A stretch of 64,000 bases of DNA from Bondarzewia mesenterica (taxonomy: Eukaryota > Basidiomycota > Agaricomycetes > Russulales > Bondarzewiaceae), in contig SGPL01000113.1 in assembly GCA_004802705.1 (NCBI GenBank), positions 1 through 64,000 of the forward strand, read 5' to 3'. Position numbers and translations under genes: made by a program. The stretch's first letter is position 1. Every line of letters begins with the position of its first letter. Shown here in pieces: positions 11,181 to 24,489 of the stretch. The notes beneath the pieces were generated by a model. That model had not been told where the DNA came from. It was given only the letters and a program-made list of their open reading frames with translations, and did no database searches.

Positions 11181-12557
11181 GGCGGGGGACCCGGAGTTTG
11201 CGGCCTGGGCGGGCGTACCTGGCGTACACGCCCCGCGCAGTCCCGCCGTCTGTTCTCTGGCGCTTTGGTTCCGTTTTTGACCGAACACTTTCCTTTCCGG
11301 CATACCCACCTCCCCGTTGCCCTTCCTACTCCCTTTTTTTCATGTGCATGTTCATGAACATCTCATTGTTTTCACAGTGCATATTTATCACTCAGTTGTC
11401 TCTTTTTCTCTCTTCTTGGCCTCGCGTTTTCTATTTCTTTCTTTTCTATTCTTTTACTTTGACTGCTGCTTCTTTTTATTTTGGGTCTTTTTTGCGGGGT
11501 CTTCCCCACCATATGATTGTGGTTTTCTGCTCGCTCCTAACCTTCCCGGTCCGCACGCTCCTCCGTATTGCCCTACCCTCTCACGTCCCTGCCCTCTTCT
11601 TCCTCCGCCTCCGCGGAACTCTACCCCCGCCGCCCTCTGCCCTCCTTTCCTCGACACGCTTCTCTATGTAAATACGCATATCCCTACCCTACCTCTTCCT
11701 CTGTCCCACGCCCTCTAACGCCTCCTCCCCATAATGCCACGCCACCCGCCCTGCCACCCCCAGTCTAGGCCCCTCTCCCCCCAGTCACCCGTTTCTGTAC
11801 ATCCAACCCGTCCCATCCTCACACTCTAGCCGCTGTAGCTCTTCGCTCTCCTCTCGTCCCCGTCCTGCTTGTTCCTCATCATGCTCCAATTATTGCTCCT
11901 CGTCGTCTCGCGAGTTTTCTTCTTCTCTTTTACCTTTAATCCTAGACTTTTTTTTCCCCACTGCCCTTCTTCCTTTGGCTCGCGTTCTGACACCATCTCT
12001 ATCACCTTCCTCCCTTTTTGTGTTCCTCGTACATAATTCGTTGTCCATAGTTTCTTCTATTCTAGTACTTAACCCGTACTTGGCTTACCTGGTACCAGTG
12101 AGCCCTTCTTTCCCTCATATTCACAGTACATAATTTTTGTTTCGTCTTGTTCTTAGTTACGCGTATAGGCTCTTCTTTTCCTCCCTTAATTCGCCGTTTC
12201 CGTCGTGTCGTGTCGTGCCGTCTTAGTCTTAGCTTCAGTAGAGTCGCTGCTCTCCGTTGTATGCATACTTGTGTATACAAGTCTCGAAATGGTCGTTTTT
12301 TTCTTTCTCCATTGGTGTTCGTACGTCCGGAAAGAAGAAAGATACATTTAGGACACAAATATCTGACTGACCTGCCTCGGGCGAGGCAGGCCACAGATGG
12401 ACAGGATTAAATACCCGAGTGTATGCCAATTAGCGAGGGGATACACGGCGAAACGTCCCATAGAATAATTGAACGCGAGAACGAGAAGAAAGTATGTACG
12501 CATCAGTCGTTTAAGAACCAGCTCGAAGACGTGAAAGAGTCGGTACACGCAAACGCA
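11181..12557. other. 1.4-kb convergent intergenic region, pyrimidine-rich
   Basis: Between the 3' ends of the SR-protein kinase and SAC1. The plus strand is markedly C/T-rich over about 11300-12050. Open frames here are low-complexity and unconvincing. No RNA gene recognised. Confidence 0.55.
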
Positions 12558-15378
12558 TCAATCCACGCGTTTCTTCGTGCCCAGCTCAATCTCCTCCACC
12601 TGCTTGTCGGTCCTCCGAACGCCGCTCGCCAACCATTGCGCGCTAGCGCCCGCCTTGAGTTTCCCGATGTCCATGCCAAAGCCCTTGCCGTTGTGCGCGG
12701 ACCGGAAACCGGGTCCGTTGTAGTGTATGACGTCGGTGGGAGGGAGGAGCCGAGGCCATGCGACGTAGTCGATGCCGTGGATGAAGATGAAGGCCAAGGA
12801 GAGGGAGAGGATGAGGATCCAGAACGCGAAGTAGTAGGAAAGGGAGTAGTCTTTTTGGTTTTTGGTTTTTGATTGATTTGACGACGAAAAGTCAGAACTC
12901 GGTGAAAAGAGGGGTGAGTGAATATGGACGGAACGGACGAACCGGACGAACGAGGCAATGTAAGTCCTGCGAGGACCATGAACAAAGAGAAGGAAAGCAC
13001 GTAAGGGATCTACGAATCATGGGACAAGATGAGTGATGGATGTTCAGCACCGACGAGTTCGAAATACTCACCGAACGGATGACGAGAGGCCTGTTATCCG
13101 TGATCAAGAATAATGCCGAAGAGGGTCCCTTCCGTGGAATCCAACTACCGCTGATGAGGTCGAATGCATCCTGTAACGATACATCATGACGAACCCACTC
13201 CTGTGATGGTCAGAAACGACTTGCCTGTCGTGCGCCGTCAAAATAGTTGTTCTTCAGGTATCGCAAGACAGACTTTTGGAGATCGTCGAAAGCGCCGGCG
13301 CGTGTGCGTTTGCCGGTACGTGTGAAGTCGGTCTTCAACGCGCCTGTACCAGCGTAGGCTCTCGATATATAGTCCGCATGATCAGACCACACTACACATG
13401 CACGTCAATACAGCATCAGATAAGTGTGCAACAAGAGATACCGTACTTTCACGGATATGCCGGCTAATGTCTTCATGGTTGTCAACGGCATCATCCGCCG
13501 CCAACACGCCTACGTCCTTGAGCTGCTTGTTGAGGGTCCATTTGGCGATAGCGGCCTGCGCGACGTTTGTGCGATCCAGGTTGTCCATACAGTTGGTCCT
13601 GACAACACCAAGCTGCCATTCGACTGGCTCTGGGCTTGCTGAGTCCAGATGGAAGTATCTAAGACAAATATTTTAGCAGATGCCGAAAAGACAAGGAGTG
13701 AGGTGTGATAATGTACCCATCCCGCTGCAAGTCCTCAGTGATGCTGTCCAGAAGCAAGCTGATACGATCCCATCGCATATGCTTGCATTCATTGTGGAAA
13801 TCGAAGTACTGGTACTTGACTTTCTCCACATTGGCCTGTCATTGAGGTGTTGAGGTACGGTGAAGAAGGAAAACGATCGATCAACTTCACCTCTATAAAA
13901 TTACGTTCATATGCGTCTTTAACCGGTTTCTCGTGACCTTTCTGATCAACCAAGTTGACCACCGTTTGGTCACCGTACAGCGAAACTTGTTCTTGGAGGT
14001 GCCGCCGGGTCGCGCCGTTCTGAGCATGCATGAGATTGTGGATTCTCACATAGGGGGTTACGGTCTTACCGAGTTCTGAAAGTCCATGATCTGCAGGTCA
14101 GGCTTATACCTCAGCGTATTGACCTCCGCCCAGAAAACAGGCACACTCCCGCGGATCTGCACAAAGCTCAGCTTATGACTGAAATCGTCGGCATCTGAGA
14201 CCGAGCCTCCAACAAGAACAATCTGTTCCGTCTCAATGAAGTTGGCAACATGACCGTCGTGGTCGATACCACGTCTGAAATACCGAGTTCCAGCCCTAAA
14301 TCGCGAGCGCCGGCTTATTAAAGACATCTGTATGCTTTGACCATTAAGCGAGCACAGTCGGATATCGAAAGCTACGATAAATATGAAAGATAGGGGTTAG
14401 TGGACAAAATGAGAGACATGAGGAAGATCACGCACAGCCATAGGTTATAGGGAGAATATATGAGCTTAGCTGTAACAGAAATCAGAGGTCGCGTAGATAG
14501 ACTGAAGAGTTAGACGACTTACATCGTTTTTGGGATTTGAGACGGTGATATCCATGAATCTCGACTGGAGGTATCTGCCAAAAAGAAAGTTGAGAAAGTC
14601 AGGAAACTTTCTGACCGAATGAACAATCGACAGACTTGTTCCAGAAGAATCTGTCATCGGCCTGAAGAGGGGGGTTTGATTTTTTATCAGGCTGGGGTTC
14701 ATTGAGATAGAAAATGCCTACTCACCACTTCCCAGAATGCCCTGCCGTCATCCTGCTCTTGAGCTACCCATTGCGCCTGCAGCCTTCTCGTCAAGTCAAA
14801 ACTATAGCTGAAGAGAAACACTCCGCTTTTGAGGTGAGAGCGAACAAGCGCAAGCAAATGGGCTTCGACGGGATGCGGCGGCGTCGATACAGACACGGTC
14901 GGGTCGAGGGACAATATCTCGAAGTCGACTGCGCGATAGATAGCATGTCCAAGCAATGTTCCCCGAAGCTCACGACCCGTAATGACAATCAAGTATTCTG
15001 CTGTAACACCGAATACGAATATTAGAAGCATACTCTGAATGCGCTTAAATACAACATACATAGAACCAGCGGAATAAGACCAAGGATGCCATATATTGTC
15101 TTTCCTGAACGCTTAGCATTACTGGGTACTGTAAAATTAGGTGCTGGGGATCTTGCTGTCAGATATTGGGAAAGGCAAATGCTCTGGACCGCGCACCTTC
15201 GAGTACGATATCTCCCGAGTTTCTGTACACCACTAATGGCCGTGCACCGACAGGTTCCGCTGGGACAAAGATGTAGGACTCCTCGCCCTGCAAGTACCTA
15301 TTCAAAACGATCAGGGAAAAATGCAAAGAACAAGAATGAATGCTCCGACAAGTTTAAACGTTGGTGGAGAGACTTCAT
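12558..15378 (-). CDS. SAC1: SAC1 phosphoinositide phosphatase
   Basis: ER/Golgi integral-membrane phosphatase that dephosphorylates PI4P. Fifteen exons on the minus strand (15378-15332, 15297-15197, 15128-15060, 15000-14726, 14661-14636, 14574-14523, 14469-14436, 14371-14070, 14019-13891, 13835-13717, 13658-13447, 13391-13225, 13170-13072, 13009-12952, 12850-12558) encode 660 residues with all phases consistent; yeast Sac1 is 623. Seen: [10 protein letters not shown] and [12 protein letters not shown] of the SacN domain, [26 protein letters not shown], the catalytic [13 protein letters not shown] (CX5R, Cys and Arg present), [27 protein letters not shown], and two C-terminal membrane segments ([17 protein letters not shown] and [18 protein letters not shown]). 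The intron after ARQ (13171-13224) has a GC donor. The exact donor of the last intron is less sure. Confidence 0.94.
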
Positions 15379-15528
15379 AGTCGAGAGAGATGGATAACAC
15401 GCGGTGCTGACAGGAGTTTACAGCTGAGTACTGTACTGGAGTCAATCACGTTCAGAAGGGCAGGCGCGCCGCGCGTTTGCCACAGTGACAGATGAACAGG
15501 CTGGCCTTCCCCACCTCCACGACTAGCC
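15379..15528. promoter_or_regulatory. 150-bp bidirectional promoter, SAC1 / U2 snRNP A'
   Basis: Only 150 bases separate the two divergent start codons, so both genes must share core promoter space, and the 5' leaders probably overlap or abut. No TATA box is visible. Confidence 0.75.
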
Positions 15529-16435
15529 ATGAAACTCACGCCAGAGCTTATAGCGCAGGCACCGTCCTCGTTGAACCCACTCAAGGAGCGAGAGCTTGAC
15601 CTCCGAGGTGAGTGGTGAGTTCATTTCAGTCAAGGCGCTCACAAACCGGCTCACAGGCTACACAATCCCTGCCATCGAAAATCTTGGTGTTACCAAGGTA
15701 AAAAGTTGTCTCTTCGTTCCGCCCGCAGCAATGAACCATTATTTCTGCCATAGGACCAGCACGATTCTATAGATCTGACGGATAATTCGATCGTCGCGCT
15801 CGGGAACCTCCCGCTGCTCAGACGACTGCACGCCCTCCTTCTTGCGAACAACCGAGTAGCATCCATTTCCCCTTCCTTACATCTCTCTGTCCCAAACCTC
15901 ACAACGCTCGTCCTCACCAACAATAATATCGCGGAGTTAGGAGATTTAGAACCGTTGAAGGAGGTCAAGGGCCTCAAATATCTGTGTTTGTTGGGGAATC
16001 CCGTACGGGAAAAGAAATGGTATCGCGAATGGCTTGCCTGGAGATTACCAGGGCTAAGAGTTTTAGATTTTCAGCGGATCCGTGATAAGGTGCGCATTCT
16101 TTTCATTCACATGCGCGAGTCGCTCAAGGTTTTGCCGACGGTCATAGGAACGGCAGGCGGCTAAAGGCTTGTTCATGACAGCAGATGGGCTGGAAAACGC
16201 ATTGGCGAGCACGCTTTCAGCGACAGTGTCCACACACGCGACCAAGCAGGTGGTATCAACCGACGAGCCACGGCCAGTAGTAGCGCCAGGAAAACCTGGT
16301 CGTTTGATGTCAAAAGAAGAGGCAGACAAGGTGAAACAGGCCATTGCGAAAGCCACTTCCATCGAGGAGATTAGACGATTGGAGAGAAGCTTGAAGGAGG
16401 GTTTCTTGCCGAGTATGGAGGCTGTCGGTGCATGA
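15529..16435 (+). CDS. LEA1: U2 snRNP A' (leucine-rich repeat protein)
   Basis: Component of the U2 snRNP that pairs with U2 B'' on snRNA stem-loop IV during branch-site recognition. Exons 15529-15607, 15657-15697, 15754-16089, 16148-16435; 247 residues, close to human U2A' (255). It starts MKLTPELIAQAPSSLNPLKERELDLRG, matching the family N-terminus. Leucine-rich repeats follow (IENLGVTKDQHDSIDLTDN, LHALLLANNRV, LTTLVLTNNNI), then the LRR cap GLKYLCLLGNPVREKKWYREW and RVLDFQRIRDKERQAA. The C-terminal helix includes SKEEADKVKQAIAKATSIEEIRRLERSL. It is divergent from SAC1. Confidence 0.95.
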
Positions 16436-16595
16436 TTGTATAACTCATTCCCTTGTATTCATTGTTCATTAAGTACTTGCACATTTATTCTTGCCTCGAT
16501 GGGTAAAAGCGAATGCAACATTGATCTATATTGTATTCATACGGCTCATCAGAAAGGCTACATAGTCAAGTACGGGTGGGAGAGGAGCAGCCCAT

Positions 16596-17456
16596 TCACA
16601 CGACGTGGATGCCAAAATTACCAAGCCACAAGCCATGGAATGCCAAAGCGATGAACGCCGATAAGTTCGCAAGCGAGCTCCAGCCATGCAATCTGGTAAA
16701 CTTCGCATTCAAGGCCTTCATTGCATCTGATACCTTGAGGTAATGCAGCATTAGCGTGACCTGACGAATGAGAATAGGACGTGAAACATACCCCGGGCTC
16801 GTTGTAAGCCTTTCCTTCCTCTTTCTCTTGCCTGTGACGCTCAAACATTGTCCTGACTAGATGTTGGCATAGCACTAAGCAAAGAACAAGAGAAATACTG
16901 ACTTGCTAGTGATGGGACCAATGACAAACGAATTCAAGGCCTGCATCACGAGAATGGTGGCGAGAGTGTAGGCTTGTGCGACATCAGCAATGTGGGGGCG
17001 TCCAAGGTTATTGACAACGGCAGGGTGAGAGTATGTCCAAACGCCCAGCAGAGCGGCCGAGATGGCAATGGCCAAATTAAAGTATACAGGGAACGTGCGG
17101 TGCTGAAGAGCTCCGAATTGATGACGAGCTTGTATGACTCAGTGAGGGTGTCGGTCATCGAGAATCCATGGAAACTCACGCAAAGCCCTGAATGCAATGA
17201 CCCCTGACAGCAAATGAATATTGAATTCAGCTTGGACGCATCCTGCAAGTACATATGCAAGTACATACCTCCGAAGAAAGTCACCCACAGCGCTAACAAT
17301 GATAGGTTGACATGTCAACGATTTAGCAACACTAATGACCTGCATCACCTATGACTTACACATTCCAAACAGGAACGAGTACCCTAGGTAATACGCTCCA
17401 TTTGGGGAGAATAGCTTGGAGAGGTCTCTGAAAGTCAAAACGTGCAATTCGGACAT
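16596..17456 (-). CDS. TMEM205-like (DUF4149) membrane protein
   Basis: Small multi-pass membrane protein of the DUF4149/TMEM205 family; molecular function in fungi is not established. About six exons on the minus strand: start at 17456 (MSELHVLTFRDLSKLF), then LWVTFFGG, VIAFRALPRHQFGALQHRTFPVYF, a hydrophobic segment LAIAISAALLGVWTYSHP, AYTLATILVMQALNSFVIGPITSK, TMFERHRQEKEEGKAYNEPGVSDAMKALNAKF, and a final hydrophobic helix LSAFIALAFHGLWLG. The motifs PRxQFGALQ, VIGP and ERHRQE are typical of the family. Four membrane segments are expected. It is convergent with U2A' (160 bases apart) and divergent from the F-box-like gene. Confidence 0.85.
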
Positions 17457-17693
17457 TTCGAGAGCTGTGATCAAGGGGATCAAGGACGAGAGACCTGTGT
17501 AGCTGCTTTACAACGGATTTTATTGCGCGACGTAGTCAGCACGATAGAAGACGAAGCCCACAGTAAGCCAGCAATATTGGCGCTCAGCGGCGAGCGTGGG
17601 TAGTGCTTATCACATGACGATACGCGTCGCGTCCGAGTCAGATTCGCGTCAAGGCTCCTTTCACTAGCGCCACTCTCAGGTGTAACTACTGCC

Positions 17694-19416
17694 ATGGACA
17701 GAAAACTCTCTCTGGACGTTATCGACCGCATCCTTACGTATATCTCCGACTTGCCCACACTATCCTCCACCATACAAGTCTCCAAACCCATTTATCATGT
17801 CTTCAAACATCGTCCAGCTTCCATCGTGTCCGCTGTTTCCCTGAATGAGATTGGTCCTGCTTTGCCACAGGCCATGAAACTTCTTCATATTACCACCATT
17901 GACATTATTGAAAGAAACTTAATGCTGACTGAGAGGCGTCTGCCGGATGACAATGACGTGCCAAAGTATCCCAAGAATCGAGACAAAGGAGCCATATTGA
18001 CGGTCAATGCGAGAGTTGTGCGCGCATTTGAGGATTTCTTCAGCCAAAGGTAATTTGCTCTTGCCGCAACAATAGCTAGCCTAATCACGCTAATCAACAT
18101 CATATGAACAGATGCAAGGATCGTACTTCCTCCACTAGCAAGTTGTCCGAAATTGAGTCTCATCGATTCCATCGAGCAATGTATCGTTTATGGCTGTATC
18201 AATACCTCTTTGGAGATGATTGGAGATCTTGCATTGAGAATGACGATGATCAAGAAATGGAGTTGGTACGAGGCCGACAGGAGTATTTTCTCAAACATAT
18301 CCCCCCTGCCGAACGGAAGGAATTCGCAGCCATTTACCGCTTCATGCAGGCTACCTCCGAATGGGTATGTAAGATGCTGCTAGACATCGGTGAGTCTATA
18401 TTCAAAATATATGTGCAACCTCTTACTAAGAGATCCCGCAAGAATTGCTTCCGCAATTTGTGGTATCTGCGGAGCCGGAAGTCCTGCTGGCTTGTATACA
18501 AGAGCACGATCAAGGCCAACTGGATGGAACGGGCTACTGGGGTGAAGATTTTGAACAAGCTGAACCTACTGAGAGGGAATTTGTTCTGTCACCATTGCTT
18601 CAATTCGGCTCGGACACAGAAGGACAAGACAATGTCGACAAGAAGACCATCTACAAGTCGATCCTGGATGAAGTTATAGGGGAGAATGATACATGTAATA
18701 TCTAGCGTCTATATTGCCTCCGTGCTCTCAAATGGACTGATTTTTCTAGGCACACATTGCGGCAGCATCTGTGGACTTGACCTTTGGAATGAATCTAGTA
18801 TGTGATTAAGTTGCGGCGGAGAGACACCATTGACCACCACAACCAGATTGGTCCCTTCTCTCTGGGCATATCTGTCCTGCCGAAATTCCGAATCTCTTTC
18901 CAGGACATATTCTACGGAATGTTTTAGAGTCTTCTGCGATCCGTGGGAAGTTCCGTTCTATGCCTTTCGACTATCCTGTTTTCATGAATGCAATGTTCGA
19001 TGAATGTGAAGATCAGGCGGATGGTTGGTCAAAGCAGGATTGGCTTTGCGAACAGTGCATTAGGTCTTTTTTGACGGATCATCTATGTTCTTGGTGGTTG
19101 CATCGCAAGGCTGAGCGTCAGTCATCTAATGTATCTTCCTTGTCGCTTGATCCTCACAAGTTGATGCCTTTTGCTTTTCTAGGGGGTGAGCCAATTTTGG
19201 AGAATTGCTGGTGCCGTATTTACTACCTTGACGTGTCGTTTTTTATCATCTTGACACGTTCACGGCAGGTATGGTTGGGCTTGCTGGACTCAAGCCAAGA
19301 CTGCACACCATGCTGGACGCCTCAACGTGAGTAACACACTTACTGTCCCCCAGAACTCAGTCTCAATGTTCAAAACCCAGCATTTCTGCAAGCCAACGCG
19401 AGGCCAGTTGGTTTGA
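17694..19416 (+). CDS. F-box-like, Cys/Trp-rich basidiomycete protein of unknown function
   Basis: The N-terminus reads as an F-box-like helix set (LSLDVIDRILTYISDLPTLSSTIQVSKPIYHVF), followed by a long helical domain and, near the end, a Cys/Trp-rich tail. About six exons: 17694-18049, 18112 to about 18391, about 18440-18693, about 18751-18790, about 18847-19111, then two or three short ones. Tail motifs include THCGSICGLDLW, DWSLLSGHICPAEIPNLFP, DWLCEQCIRSFLTDHLCSWW, ENCWYGWACWTQ, and CKPTRGQ before the stop at 19414. I recognise this composition from an expanded mushroom-type family but cannot assign a biochemical role; it might be a substrate adaptor of an SCF ligase. The downstream exon junctions are approximate. 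Confidence 0.7.
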
Positions 19417-19553
19417 CAACTCACAACTCTATCGATTATTTGACCCATCCTAAGTTTGATCTGACGGGCCTTCATCACTACTTCACGATTTGAGGGAGCA
19501 CGGACAACGAAGCTGTATGATATTGACTACAAGGTGCCTAATGTATGCCAGAA

Positions 19554-20997
19554 TTACACCTGATTTCGAAGTAGTAAACGCTCCCAATCGCCAAATGGTC
19601 TACCTTGACCTCCCCTACGCCTACCTCCACCTGAAGCTCCTCGTTCTTCCCGGCTGGAAGTATTCATGACTATATGCTTGTCCACCAGCTGGAGCGATAT
19701 ATGATTAGATATACTGTCGCTTAATGATAACAGTGCGACGTACATCGTTTAATGTACTCGCCGATTTGGTCAATGTGGACAAGTACGCGGTCAACTGAAC
19801 ATCTTCGTATTCCTGTTGACACTGTTCAGTTGAAAGCCCGAATGTCAGAGTCAACAGAGACCCACAGTGTCGAATTCTTCTCGGAATCCTTTGTTTTCGC
19901 TCGCGGGTAGAGATGCAAGTAGCGCTGTTAACGATCGCAAGGTGGCGTGGTCCTTCAGTGCTTTTCCTGAGTATGGGGGTCAGAGGCTAGTCACATATGA
20001 GACGACGAAGCGATCATAGTATTCACCTGCAGTAGCATCCTTGATATATTGTACCAGGATGACGATACGGTCATGGAGCATTTTCACAGCAGCACGTTGA
20101 TTTTGCAGATGTGACTCCACTTGAAGGGCAAGGGGACCGCTTTTTAGGACTGAAATCATTCGAGGGGTATGGCCGCACTTACGGCTTGTTCCTCCCTCTC
20201 CTCCTCTAGCTGTCCAATCGACGGCAATACGCTCCGCTTCTCCTGTTTCCACGCTGAAAGGGGCCTCAATGAAAACGGATCGCGAAGATCGATCTCTGAT
20301 TTCAATCGTGGGTTCATATGCTTTCAGAGGTAATTGACCGCTAGCATCAGAAGGCCCAGCGGCCGAAGACGGTTGGAGGATTAGGAGGAGTGGCGTCGAG
20401 CTATACGCGATGAACTAAACAGCGTGAGTGCTGCGGGGCGGAAATTTACATTCAAAAATATCACCTGCTCGTGAAGAGCTATGTGACGTGGAGTGGGTGC
20501 TTGAGCCACAGTGTACCATCCAATGAATTCAAGAGAGGGGAATACTTGTTTGTCTGCAAATTCGAAGAGGAGATTATCAGAGTTTCCGTGATATTAAAAG
20601 ACGGAGAAAATACATTGATCCCTTCGAGAGATTAAAAATGCATGGTCAACTTTCTCTCCTTCCTCCACGGCCAGTTCAAAGCTATTGACAATGTCGACCT
20701 CCCGTCCATTCTGCGTACCCAGTAGTGCGCCAAGAACTATTCAAATTGCGGTCAACTAGCCATGAAGAGCAACGAGTTGACTCACCGAAAGGACGATTCG
20801 ATTTAGTCTGTAGCCTAAGACGTGTTAAATGCTCGGAGATGTTGAGGATTGGGAGGGGGTGTCTATGCCAGTCACAACGATGAGTTCAACACCGATCGAC
20901 TTCGTTCCATTGTATCTCACAAGGATAAAGACAACCCAGAAAGGGTGCTAGACGGAAGGACCACAGACAATTCATCAGTGTCCATATTGTTGCTCAT
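19554..20997 (-). CDS. CSN6: COP9 signalosome subunit 6 (MPN-minus)
   Basis: Non-catalytic MPN subunit of the COP9 signalosome, the cullin deneddylase. About eight exons on the minus strand from 20997 (MSNNMDTDELSVVLPSSTLSGLSLSL). Then LHPLPILNISEHLTRLRLQTKSNRPFGVLLGALLGTQNGREVDIVNSFEL, KVFPSLEFIGWYTV-type segment, IALHEQFIAYSSTPLLLILQP, ERIAVDWTA, HLQNQRAAVKMLHDRIVILVQYIKDATAG, and a C-terminal helix ELVDKHI-like (LVDKHIVMNTSS) ending in a Gly/Arg-rich GGGRRRGGQGR tail. The JAMM zinc ligands are absent: the position that is GWYHSHP in CSN5 reads GWYTVAQ, as expected for CSN6 and unlike eIF3f/Rpn8 by C-terminal wording. It is divergent from MCM5. Confidence 0.9.
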
Positions 20998-21298
20998 CGT
21001 GCTGCAATGGATAGATTGTGCGGGCTTCAGGTACTGGTAATACGTAGATCAAATCGGGGTAAGTAAGTAAGTTGGGAGCGACGAGCGATAAGCACTTATA
21101 TCTGCCAAATCGGTGTTACATTATTTCCTCCCATTATTATTATGATAAGTAGATAGATAAAATAAAGTGAATATTATTCAGGCGACGCGTGTTGGCCTGC
21201 CCTAAACCGTCACGGTGTCCGTCGCGTAATGGCACTGTGCGCACTGCGTGCGACTCGCGCAAAACTCGCGTCTCACACTCATCGACTTTTCCGTCATA
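20998..21298. promoter_or_regulatory. Bidirectional promoter, CSN6 / MCM5
   Basis: 301 bases between divergent start codons. It holds an ACGCGT MluI cell-cycle box at 21185-21190 and several nearby CGCG words (for example 21258 and 21269), plus an AT-rich stretch with repeated TAAGTAAG/GATAGATA at about 21060-21165. Confidence 0.7.
21185..21190. promoter_or_regulatory. MCB (ACGCGT) MBF-type site
   Basis: Perfect palindromic ACGCGT 108 bases upstream of the MCM5 start. In yeasts this word binds MBF and drives G1/S transcription of replication genes, including MCMs. Function here is inferred from position and target gene. Confidence 0.6.
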
Positions 21299-24126
<2,828 letters not shown>

Positions 24127-24489
24127 TACGGTTGTTTTCCAACAGTCTCCTGTTTTCTGTACTCTATATGTACGCTGCTGTATTATCAGGCATTCGCCGA
24201 CATAGGATGCACTTGAAATTGACTTCCGCGCCAATTCACCAGGCGCGCGCTGACGCATTGAGGGTTGCGGCCGCTCGAATTATCCGTGACCGACAGAGAC
24301 TCGTTCCAAAGCTGCGTGCAGAATGCAGAAAAGTGCACTTCCTCATGCATCGGTAAATTCGCTTTAAATAATTACTGCCAGTCGTTGCCACTTAGCACTT
24401 CAAGTGGATCGCGTCCCTGCGGACGAAGAAAAGCAACTTTAATTCAGTCAGAAGGCATAACGTGAATGTAAGCTGAACGGAACCGATGA
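24127..24489. other. Convergent intergenic region MCM5 / WRAP73
   Basis: 363 bases between two 3' ends. No gene, repeat or structured element recognised. Confidence 0.5.

Noticed and set aside
10425..11309. Large minus-strand open frame over the SR-protein kinase
   Set aside because: The plus strand carries clear kinase motifs in the same place; the minus frame is a mirror effect of GC-rich codons.
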